Shown here one piece after another: positions 1 to 6,550 of a stretch of 10,592 bases of DNA; position 1 is the first letter of the stretch, and each line of letters begins with the position of its first letter. The stretch is from NCBI GenBank assembly GCA_023253615.1, contig JALRFZ010000517.1:1-10592 (forward strand), read 5' to 3'. The translations under genes and the position numbers were made by a program. The notes under the pieces are model-generated. The model did no database searches and was not told the origin of the DNA. It saw only the letters and a program-made list of their open reading frames with translations. The stretch is from Verrucomicrobiales bacterium. GTDB lineage: Bacteria; Verrucomicrobiota; Verrucomicrobiia; Verrucomicrobiales; DEV007.

Positions 1-1128
1 GTAGAATTTGCCCTCCTCGCCCTCGCTGTCGGCGTCCTCGGCGGAATAGAAGCCGCCCGTCGTCGAGGTCATGTCGCGTGTCACGTAGGTCAACACTTCG
101 CGGGCATTCCGGGCGTGGGCTTCGTCGCCGGTCACCTGGTAGGCCTCGAGGCTGGCGATCACATAGAGCGCCTGGTCGTAGAGCATCTTTTCGAAATGCG
201 GCACGAGCCATTCGCGATCGATCGCGTAGCGGTGGATGCCGAAGCCCACGTGATCGTAGACCCCGCCGCGACGGATCTCTGCCAGGGTCTTCTCCACCAT
301 CGCGAGCGATTCCACGTCGCCGGTGCGGTGATGATGCCGCAGGAGAAAGCTGAGATTCGGCGCCACGGGGAATTTCGGGCGCATCGAAAAGCCGCCCCAT
401 TCCTTGTCGTACCGTTCGCCGTACTGGGTTCGCGCTTTCCCGAAAATCGCCGGATCGAGCGCCCCGCCGGGGGAGCCGCCCATGATCTTGGCGAGCTCGC
501 CCGAGATGCCGAGAGCGGTTGATTCGACCTCCTCGCGCTTCTCCGTCCAAGCCTTGTGCAGCTCCGTGACGACCAGCTTGAAGCCCGGACGCCCCGCGAC
601 CGATTCCTTCGGAAAGTAGGTGCCGGCGAAAAAGGGATGTTTGTCAGGCGTGAGGAAGACCGTCATGGGCCAACCACCGCCGCCCGTCATCGCCTCGGTC
701 ACCTTCATGTAGACTTCGTCGATGTCCGGACGCTCCTCGCGGTCGACCTTGATCGCGATGAAGCGCTCGTTCACGAGCGCGGCGACCTCCGCATCCTCGA
801 AGGACTCGTGCTCCATCACGTGGCACCAGTGGCAGGTGGTGTAACCGATGCTGAGAAAGACGGGCTTGCCCTGCTTTTCCGCCTCGGCGAACGCCGCCTC
901 GCCCCAGGGCCACCAGTCGATCGGATTGCGCGCGTGCTGGAGCAGGTAGGGACTCTTTTCAAAAATGAGGCGGTTGAACTCTTCCCCGCCATCCGCGGGC
1001 AATTTCGCGATCTCCTCCGGCGAAGGGATCGGGGCACGGGTCTTTCCATGGAGGGATGGCATGGCGTTCGAAAAGAAAGCGATCAGGCCGGAAATCACGA
1101 CCGTCACGTAGGGAAACATCCGGGACAT
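1..1128 (-). CDS. DUF255 / YyaL-type thioredoxin-domain protein (partial, C-terminus off the window)
   Basis: I read this frame directly on the minus strand: it is open from ATG at 1128 to base 1, giving 376 residues of a family usually about 650-700 long. Residues about 50-220 form the thioredoxin-like DUF255 domain, with [17 protein letters not shown] at 59-75, the [14 protein letters not shown] motif (cysteines 99 and 102), DREERPDID and [14 protein letters not shown]. From about residue 245 the (alpha/alpha)6-barrel part begins, with [12 protein letters not shown] and [11 protein letters not shown], which are family hallmarks. The family (YyaL; human SPATA20/SSP411) has a CxxC redox site but no firmly known reaction. 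A hydrophobic stretch at about 7-19 ([12 protein letters not shown]) could be a signal peptide, which is odd because many relatives lack one. No Shine-Dalgarno sequence is visible; the ATG at 1119 in the same frame is an alternative start. It is divergent from the kinase gene. Confidence 0.95.
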   Translation of the reverse strand, partial: MSRMFPYVTVVISGLIAFFSNAMPSLHGKTRAPIPSPEEIAKLPADGGEEFNRLIFEKSPYLLQHARNPIDWWPWGEAAFAEAEKQGKPVFLSIGYTTCHWCHVMEHESFEDAEVAALVNERFIAIKVDREERPDIDEVYMKVTEAMTGGGGWPMTVFLTPDKHPFFAGTYFPKESVAGRPGFKLVVTELHKAWTEKREEVESTALGISGELAKIMGGSPGGALDPAIFGKARTQYGERYDKEWGGFSMRPKFPVAPNLSFLLRHHHRTGDVESLAMVEKTLAEIRRGGVYDHVGFGIHRYAIDREWLVPHFEKMLYDQALYVIASLEAYQVTGDEAHARNAREVLTYVTRDMTSTTGGFYSAEDADSEGEEGKFY

Positions 1129-1256
1129 GGGGCAGCGTCGCACGGAATCCGGCGGACCGCGAGTCCCTCATGGCGGCAGGATCGGCGCTTTTCTCCATTG
1201 CTTTATTTTGAAAAAAAGGTGATTTTTATGGTTTTTATAAATTTGACCAGCCGTTT
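1129..1256. promoter_or_regulatory. Divergent intergenic region with an AT-rich block
   Basis: This region separates the divergently read DUF255 and kinase genes and must hold their promoters if neither is transcribed from elsewhere. About 1199-1250 is made almost entirely of A and T, in sharp contrast to the GC-rich surroundings. It contains TTGAAA at 1208-1213 and TATAAA at 1236-1241 on the plus strand, but the 22-base gap between them is too wide for a standard sigma-70 promoter. I therefore assign no exact promoter. The location of promoters here is an inference from gene order and composition. Confidence 0.4.
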
Positions 1257-1260
1257 TTGA
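1218..1260 (+). promoter_or_regulatory. Shine-Dalgarno plus 10-codon ORF overlapping the kinase start
   Basis: GGTGAT at 1218-1223, preceded by a run of A, matches the 3' part of the consensus ribosome site and lies four bases before an ATG at 1228. That ATG opens only a 10-codon frame (MVFINLTSRF) whose TGA at 1258-1260 overlaps the TTG start of the kinase at 1257-1259. The frames meet in a run of five T (1254-1258). One extra T, or a -1 slip on this run, would join the short peptide to the kinase as a longer N-terminus. The alternatives are a leader peptide that couples translation to the kinase, a frameshift, or a homopolymer error in the sequence. The motif and overlap are seen; the role is inferred. 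Confidence 0.5.
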
Positions 1261-3893
1261 TTACCGCACGTTCCATTTCCAATCTTGCCCTGTCGATTCT
1301 CTGGATCGTCGGCGTTCTTGCCTGTGGGGCTGGCTCCACGAAGGGTGGCACGAAGGTGCGGCTGCCATTGAAGGGGCATCACCAATTCCAATTCGCCGGC
1401 GATTATGCTGCGGCGAAAGAAGGCTATTTTCTCGAAGAGGGGCTCGATCTCGAGATCATCGAAGGGAACAAGGAACGTCCGCCACTCGATTCCGTTCTTT
1501 CCGGCAAGGCCGATTTCGGGGTTTCCGACGCCGACGTGCTCCAGGCCCGCATGGCGGACGCGCCGATCGTGGTGCCGGGGGCGATCTTCCAGCATTCCCC
1601 CTACATCGTGATGAGCCGCTACGACTCGGGCATCCGGGTGCCGGCCGACTTGATCGATCGCACCATCATGATCTCAGGCGACCAGGGGGCGGCACAGCAT
1701 CTCGCCATGTTGAAGCGCGAGGGCCTGCCCATCGACCGCATCACCATCGTTCCGCACAGCTGGGACCTCGGCGACCTCATCCATCGGCGCGTCGATGCCA
1801 TCTCGGCCTACATCACCGCCGAGCCCAGCCAGATGAGGGCGCTGGGCGTCGAACCCCACGTGATGCGTGCCTCGGACTACGGAGTGGACTTCTACGGAGA
1901 CACGCTCTTCACCCGCGAGGAAGTCGTCAGAGGGAGGCGGCACGAGGTCGATGCCATGATCCGGGCGACGCGGCGTGGCTGGCAATACGCCATGGACCAC
2001 CGTGAAGAGATGATCGCGCAGATCCTCGCGATGCCCGGAGTGAGGGAACGCGGGATCCGTGCGGAAAACCTCCGCCACGAAGCCGAGGCCATGCAACCCC
2101 TCATCTCCGCCGAACTCGTCGAGATCGGTCACATGAACCCGGGGCGATGGTTGCGGATGGCCCGGACCTATCCCGATACCGGGGTCGCCTCTCCTCCGCG
2201 GAATCCGGATTGGTTCGACGGCTTTCTTTACAAACCCCTCCACCTCCGCACCAGCCTTCTGACTTTCGCCCCTTATCTGATCGCTGCGACCGTGCTCGCC
2301 TTCGCCGTCCTCGCGTGGAACATCACCCTCCGGCGCCAGGTGGAGCAGCGCACCCGGGAGATCCACATCGCCGACGAATTGCGCCACCTCGTCATCGACA
2401 GCGCGCTCGACGCTGTCATCGGCGTCGACGTCGACGGACGGATCCTCCACTGGAACCGCCGCGCCGCCGAGTGGTTCGGCGCGCCCGAGAGGGAAGCCAT
2501 CGGCAGCCGCGTCGAGGACTTTCTCCCCGGGCTCCACGATCACCTCTCCGCTCCCGGCGCGCGGATCGAAGAGCGGTGCGACGCGCGATTCGAGCTGCAG
2601 GCGTGCCGCGCCGACGGCACCACCTTTCCCGCGGAACTCTCCGTCGCGCTGCTCCCACCCGGTCAACGGGTCTCCCTGAATGTCTTCGCCCGCGACATCA
2701 CCGGCCGAAGGCACCTCGAGGAGAAGCTCCGCCAATCGCAGAAAATGCAGGCCATCGGCCAGCTCGCCGGAGGCATCGCCCACGATTTCAACAATCTCCT
2801 CACCGTGATCCGGGGAAATGCGGCACTCCTTTCCGAAGATCTCGTGCAGGAGGAAGAGCACCGGCACCCCCTCGATGAGATCCTCTCGGCCAGCGAACGG
2901 GCCTCCAGTCTCACCGCCCAGTTGCTCGCCTTCAGCAGGCAGAAGCCGATGCAGGCCACCATCTTCGAGGGGAACCGGGGGGTGGAAAGTTCCGCCCGGC
3001 TTCTCAGAAGACTCATCGGCGAAGACGTCACCCTCGAGACCCGCCTCTGCGATCCATCCCCCTTGATCCGGGCCGATCAGTCCATGCTCGAGCAGATCCT
3101 GTTGAATCTCGCCGTCAACGGGCGCGACGCCATGCCGCACGGCGGCACCCTCACGCTCACGACACGGCTCGACTTCGCGAGCGCCGAGACCGCCGCCCTC
3201 CATGGACGCGGCGAAGGAGGCGATTACTTCTGCATCGAGGTGGCCGACAGCGGGTGCGGCATCGATCCCGCCCACCTGCCCCGCTTGTTCGAGCCCTTTT
3301 TCACCACGAAGGATGTCGGAAAAGGCACCGGGTTGGGACTCGCCACCGTCTTCGGCATCGTCGAGCAACATGGCGGCTGGATCAGGGTGGAGAGCACCCT
3401 GGGCAAAGGCAGCCGTTTCACCGTCTGGCTTCCCTGCCATTCCGGGCCCGAAGCAGGTGCGGCCACTTCATGGCGCGCCCTCGCTCCGCGTGGCCACGAA
3501 ACCATCCTCCTCGCCGAAGATGAAGAACTCGTCCGGCTCGTCGCCCACCGCCTCCTCACCCGCCATGGCTACCGCGTCATCGAGGCACACAGCGGACGCC
3601 ACGCCATCGAGCTCCGGGCGGAGCATTCCCCCGAGATCGATCTCCTCCTCACCGACATCGTCATGCCCGAGGGCGTCTCCGGCACCGAACTCGCCGTCCG
3701 CCTGCGCGAAGACCGTCCCGATCTGAAGGTCGTCTACACCAGCGGATACGCCGCCGGGATTTTCCGCGGCGACGTCGAATTCCCCGAGTCCGCCGTCTTT
3801 GTCCCCAAACCCTACGAGGGCGAGGACCTCCTGCGCACCCTCCGATCCGTCCTCGACGAAAGGATCGAAGACGCCGTCATCCTCCCGGCGTAA
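1257..3893 (+). CDS. Hybrid sensor histidine kinase with NMT1/THI5-like periplasmic sensor, PAS and receiver domains
   Basis: 878 residues from a TTG start. A hydrophobic N-terminus ends in a lipobox-like VLAC (Cys23), so the sensor may be a lipoprotein or have a cleaved signal. Residues about 34-315 resemble NMT1/THI5-type solute-binding proteins, with HHQFQFAGDYAAAKEGYF at 41-58 and SGKADFGVSDAD. One transmembrane helix spans about 334-357. A PAS domain lies at about 375-483. The HisKA H-box is GGIAHDFNN with phospho-acceptor His509. The ATPase domain shows the N-box NLAVNGRDAMP (617-627), G1 DSGCGID, FEPFFTTKD and GKGTGLGLA. The C-terminal receiver (about 748-866) has acidic Glu754/Asp755, phospho-Asp800, Thr828 and Lys851, so all catalytic residues are present. 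By family knowledge the sensor binds a small molecule, perhaps a pyrimidine- or nitrate-like solute; the ligand cannot be told. No regulator with an output domain is adjacent. It converges with the SpmA-SpmB gene, with 9 bases between stops. Confidence 0.95.
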   Translation: MITARSISNLALSILWIVGVLACGAGSTKGGTKVRLPLKGHHQFQFAGDYAAAKEGYFLEEGLDLEIIEGNKERPPLDSVLSGKADFGVSDADVLQARMADAPIVVPGAIFQHSPYIVMSRYDSGIRVPADLIDRTIMISGDQGAAQHLAMLKREGLPIDRITIVPHSWDLGDLIHRRVDAISAYITAEPSQMRALGVEPHVMRASDYGVDFYGDTLFTREEVVRGRRHEVDAMIRATRRGWQYAMDHREEMIAQILAMPGVRERGIRAENLRHEAEAMQPLISAELVEIGHMNPGRWLRMARTYPDTGVASPPRNPDWFDGFLYKPLHLRTSLLTFAPYLIAATVLAFAVLAWNITLRRQVEQRTREIHIADELRHLVIDSALDAVIGVDVDGRILHWNRRAAEWFGAPEREAIGSRVEDFLPGLHDHLSAPGARIEERCDARFELQACRADGTTFPAELSVALLPPGQRVSLNVFARDITGRRHLEEKLRQSQKMQAIGQLAGGIAHDFNNLLTVIRGNAALLSEDLVQEEEHRHPLDEILSASERASSLTAQLLAFSRQKPMQATIFEGNRGVESSARLLRRLIGEDVTLETRLCDPSPLIRADQSMLEQILLNLAVNGRDAMPHGGTLTLTTRLDFASAETAALHGRGEGGDYFCIEVADSGCGIDPAHLPRLFEPFFTTKDVGKGTGLGLATVFGIVEQHGGWIRVESTLGKGSRFTVWLPCHSGPEAGAATSWRALAPRGHETILLAEDEELVRLVAHRLLTRHGYRVIEAHSGRHAIELRAEHSPEIDLLLTDIVMPEGVSGTELAVRLREDRPDLKVVYTSGYAAGIFRGDVEFPESAVFVPKPYEGEDLLRTLRSVLDERIEDAVILPA

Positions 3894-3902
3894 GTCCGCG
3901 CC

Positions 3903-5297
3903 TCAGCCGAACATCACGCGGCAGATCACCACCGCCGCGATCACCCCCGCCGCGTCCGCGCAAAGGCCGGCCGCGAGAGCGTGGCGCGTGCGGCGCACCG
4001 CGACCGATCCGAAGTAAACCGCTAGGACGTAGAAGGTCGTCTCCGTCGATCCATACATTGTCGCCGCCGTGTACTTCAGGAGATCAGAGAACGAGGCATT
4101 GGTGAGGATCTCCACCAGCACGCCCTGGCTGCCGCTGCCGCTGAGCGGTCGGATCAGGGCCATCGGCACCAGCTCCGGCGGGAAATGAACGAACTCCAGC
4201 ACCGGACGCAGCATCTCCTGGAAGAGGAAGAGCGCGCCCGAATTCCGCAGGATCGCCAGCGCCGCGAGCATCGCGACGATGAAGGGCATGATGCGCACCG
4301 CGACATTCCACCCCTCCTTCGCGCCTTCGACGAATTCCTCGTAGACCGGCAGGCGCTTCACCGCCGCGAAGACGAGAAAGAAAACCAGGAGGAAGGGGAT
4401 CGCCGTGATCGACACCGCCGAGATCGCCCGCTTCCAGGTCGGATCGTCGGCCGAGGCCTCCTTCCCTTCCAGCTTCGGCTTCACCGCATCGAGCTTCTGC
4501 ACCGCCTCGGTCAGACCGAGTTTGTCCTGCAGCGCGGTGCGATGCTCCGGAAAAGTCTCCAGCCACATCACCCCGAGGAAGAGCAAGGGCACGAGGGCGA
4601 GGAGAACCCGCGCACGGTTCGAGAGAGACCGCTCCGGCGGCGTAACCCGGTATTCCACCACGTCCTCCTTCACCGAGATCGTCGCATCCGCCGCGGTCGG
4701 TCGGTTGAAGACGGGCAGCTTCTCGAAAAACTTCACCGCGAGGATCGCCACGGTCGTCGAGACCAGCGTGGCGAGGATCGTCGTGCTCACGATCGCCGTC
4801 GGATTCGGGATGCCCTGGGCCGCGAGCAGACCGATCGCCGTCGCCGGGATCAGCGTCACCGAGCTCGTGTTGATCGCGAGGAAGGTACACATCGAATTCG
4901 TCGCCGTGCCCTTGTTCGGATTCAGCTCGTCGAGGTGCTGCATCGCCTTCAGACCGAGGGGGGTCGCCGCGTTGCCGAGCCCCAGCATGTTGGCGGCGAG
5001 ATTCATCACCATCGCCCCCATCGCCGGGTGATCGGCGGGCACCTCGGGGAACAGCCGTTTCATCACCGGACGCACGAAACGCGCCAGCGCCGCGACCATG
5101 CCCGACTTCTCCGCCAGCCGCATGATCCCGAGCCACAGCATCATGATCGCCCCGAGCGGAATCGCGATCCCGACCACCGCCGTCTCCACCGCCTTGAACA
5201 TCCCCTCGACGATGCCGTCGTCGCCGCTCAGTTGTCCCATCAGCGCCGCCACGACGACGCCCACGACGATCATTCCCATCCAGATCCAGTTCAGCAT
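3903..5297 (-). CDS. SpmA-SpmB fusion, nucleoside-recognition (Gate) domain membrane protein
   Basis: 464 residues from the ATG at 5297; the frame can extend to a TTG at 5333, but MLNWIWMGMIVVG is a typical SpmA beginning. Residues 1-195 match SpmA, with GNAATPLGLKAM (109-119) and ATNSMCTFLAINTSSVTLIP (132-151). A linker with a transmembrane helix (about 231-246) and a charged stretch (247-290) follows. Residues about 315-464 match SpmB, with EGAKEGWNVAVRIMPF, ALIRPLSGSGSQG (380-392) and YGSTETTFYVLAVYFGS (415-431). About nine or ten membrane helices are likely. In Bacillus, spmA and spmB are separate spore-maturation genes; here they are one protein, in a lineage not known to sporulate, so the role is probably transport of an unknown small molecule. 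It is the last gene of the minus-strand series. No Shine-Dalgarno sequence is seen before the ATG. Confidence 0.93.
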   Translation of the reverse strand: MLNWIWMGMIVVGVVVAALMGQLSGDDGIVEGMFKAVETAVVGIAIPLGAIMMLWLGIMRLAEKSGMVAALARFVRPVMKRLFPEVPADHPAMGAMVMNLAANMLGLGNAATPLGLKAMQHLDELNPNKGTATNSMCTFLAINTSSVTLIPATAIGLLAAQGIPNPTAIVSTTILATLVSTTVAILAVKFFEKLPVFNRPTAADATISVKEDVVEYRVTPPERSLSNRARVLLALVPLLFLGVMWLETFPEHRTALQDKLGLTEAVQKLDAVKPKLEGKEASADDPTWKRAISAVSITAIPFLLVFFLVFAAVKRLPVYEEFVEGAKEGWNVAVRIMPFIVAMLAALAILRNSGALFLFQEMLRPVLEFVHFPPELVPMALIRPLSGSGSQGVLVEILTNASFSDLLKYTAATMYGSTETTFYVLAVYFGSVAVRRTRHALAAGLCADAAGVIAAVVICRVMFG

Positions 5298-5356
5298 GGA
5301 GGTATGTAAAGACGCGGGAGGCGGGCGAGGCAATGGTTTTTCTTGAGGGAGGAAAG

Positions 5357-5863
5357 CTAAGGAATCTCTCCCAGGTCAGAAAGCACCTGCTCCACCACCT
5401 CCGCCGAGAGACGAAAGCCGGTCCGTTGCCGGACCTCGTCGATGGCCGGTCCGACCCGCTCAAGGTGTCCCTGCTTTTTCGCCCAAACCATCATCCCCAG
5501 AAGACCAATGATGCGCAGACCGAGTGCCTTTGCCGCTTTTCTCGCATCACCGTCGTCCACGATCAGCCATTGGGCCTTGCGCTCAAGCGAGAGCGAAATA
5601 GCCGCAAGTTCCCCCGCATGTAGGTGGGAGCAATCCGGTCGAAAAAAAGGGGGAGCCACTGTCACTTCAATCAGTCCCGACTCCCTCGCCGCCAGGAGAC
5701 TGTCAAAAGCAGCATCGTCTCCGATTCTTTCGAGTTCGTGCCAGACCTCTTGAGGCACCAAAACAATCCCCCAGCGCTCTTTCAACCACGGCAGCCAACC
5801 CATGATGGCCATCGCGGATAGCGGCGACGTATCACTGATCGGACAAGCCGGCCTCGAGATCAT
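5357..5863 (-). CDS. DUF3368 PIN-like toxin of a UPF0175/DUF3368 toxin-antitoxin pair
   Basis: 168 residues from the ATG at 5863. The frame is open further upstream to 5965, but that part overlaps the antitoxin and looks like shadow sequence. The protein starts with ISDTSPL (Asp11), the standard opening of DUF3368 proteins, followed by VLVPQEVWHEL (34-44), HAGELAAISL (Glu85), WLIVDDGDARKAA (Asp103, Asp104, Asp106) and a C-terminal VEQVLSDLGE. These acidic residues fit a PIN-type metal-dependent ribonuclease site. The family is paired with UPF0175 proteins and proposed to act as an RNase toxin; activity here is inferred. Its start lies inside the antitoxin gene, overlapping by 32 bases, which suggests translational coupling. 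Confidence 0.9.
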   Translation of the reverse strand: MISRPACPISDTSPLSAMAIMGWLPWLKERWGIVLVPQEVWHELERIGDDAAFDSLLAARESGLIEVTVAPPFFRPDCSHLHAGELAAISLSLERKAQWLIVDDGDARKAAKALGLRIIGLLGMMVWAKKQGHLERVGPAIDEVRQRTGFRLSAEVVEQVLSDLGEIP

Positions 5864-6110
5864 CCTTCCAATCCTCGGTGGTGTAATGGACCGGAATTTC
5901 CCGCAAACCTCTCTCCCTGTCGAATTCCAGACGTTCCAAACCCGCGAGCTTGGCAGCCTGGGCATGCGTCAGACGGTGGGCCGCGTACATGCCGCATGCG
6001 AGTTCCACGAGAAGACTTCGCCGACGAGCGCCCTCCTCGCACGGCAAAACCGATGCCACTTCATCGGGAATCTCCAGAGTTACCTTCATACACGGAGCAT
6101 AGCGCTTCAT
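5832..6110 (-). CDS. UPF0175 family antitoxin
   Basis: 92 residues from the ATG at 6110, or 85 from the ATG at 6089 (MKVTLEIPDEVASVL), which is where most family members begin. GGGAGG at 6114-6119 lies only 3 bases before the first ATG and 24 before the second, so the upstream start has the better, if tight, ribosome site. Family marks are an N-terminal strand (VTLEIPDEV), a helical core with LTHAQAAKLAGLERLEFDRE, and the C-terminal REIPVHYTTEDWKDDLE that is diagnostic of UPF0175. The middle resembles a helix-turn-helix, so DNA binding and autoregulation are plausible. It probably neutralises the overlapping DUF3368 toxin. A terminator-like hairpin lies just upstream, suggesting its own promoter, but I see no convincing one. 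Confidence 0.9.
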   Translation of the reverse strand: MKRYAPCMKVTLEIPDEVASVLPCEEGARRRSLLVELACGMYAAHRLTHAQAAKLAGLERLEFDRERGLREIPVHYTTEDWKDDLEAGLSDQ

Positions 6111-6142
6111 GAACCTCCCGGCAAGTCGGCGCTCGTTCTACG

Positions 6143-6160
6143 AAAACCACCGAGTGGTGG
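6143..6160 (-). terminator. Candidate rho-independent terminator after the small membrane protein gene
   Basis: On the minus strand CCACC (6160-6156), a four-base loop ACTC and GGTGG (6151-6147) form a perfect 5-bp stem followed directly by TTTT (6146-6143). It sits 15 bases past the stop of the membrane-protein gene and 32 bases before the UPF0175 start, in a sensible place to end that transcript. The stem and T-run are short, so termination would be weak or partial. Confidence 0.45.
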
Positions 6161-6175
6161 GCGAGGCCACTCCCC

Positions 6176-6541
6176 TCACTCCCCCTCCTCATCCAAATGA
6201 AAATGATGCAGGAGACGGTGGAAGACCGGGGCCAGGACAAAAGCGATCGCCGTGAGAAAAACGCTGCCGCTGAAGATCGCGTAGAATGAAGCGAAGAGCT
6301 TCGCCGCATCCGTCTTCATCGGATCGACCGGCCCCATGCCCGTGAGGATCATCGAGGCGTTGGGAAAGGAATCGATCCACGGCAGTCCCGCGAATTCATG
6401 ATAGCCCACCACCCCGATTCCGAGGGCCACGACGATGAAGAACAGGGCGAAGCAAACCGTCTTCGCCATCCGCCCGAGGAAGCGGTGGACGGGCAACAGT
6501 TTTTCGGTGCGGCGTTCGTACATGAATCCCGGGCCGACCAT
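6176..6541 (-). CDS. Small two-helix membrane protein with channel-like pore layout
   Basis: 121 residues from the ATG at 6541; the Met at residue 7 (6523) is an alternative. Helix 1 is about 26-47 (CFALFFIVVALGIGVVGY) and helix 2 about 83-107 (FASFYAIFSGSVFLTAIAF). Between them lies a short helix and a glycine-rich turn, PNASMILTGMGPVDPM (60-75), followed by KLFASFYAIFSG. The order helix, pore helix, turn, helix resembles two-TM potassium channels, where the turn would be TVGYGD followed by a similar LFAxxYAxF stretch. Here GMG replaces GYG, so a selective potassium filter is doubtful. The C-terminus is His-rich and acidic (HRLLHHFHLDEEGE). It starts 9 bases after the phosphoesterase stop, so the two are probably one transcript. 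I do not recognise a named family; the channel-like reading is inference. Confidence 0.8.
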   Translation of the reverse strand: MVGPGFMYERRTEKLLPVHRFLGRMAKTVCFALFFIVVALGIGVVGYHEFAGLPWIDSFPNASMILTGMGPVDPMKTDAAKLFASFYAIFSGSVFLTAIAFVLAPVFHRLLHHFHLDEEGE

Positions 6542-6550
6542 ACCCCGGAC

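Noticed and set aside
556..1260. A 234-codon plus-strand frame ending at the kinase start
   Set aside because: Most of it is antisense to the DUF255 gene. Only its last 10 codons, behind the ribosome site at 1218, are of interest and are reported separately.
1674..3440. A 588-codon open frame on the minus strand
   Set aside because: It lies wholly within the kinase gene, on the opposite strand, shows no domain and is a product of high GC content; the kinase has complete motifs.
3894..3902. A shared terminator between the convergent kinase and SpmA-SpmB genes
   Set aside because: There are only 9 bases between the stop codons, and I see no hairpin with a T-run there.
4185..5309. A 374-codon plus-strand frame rich in Arg and His
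   Set aside because: It is antisense to the SpmA-SpmB gene, and its composition is typical of GC-rich shadow frames.
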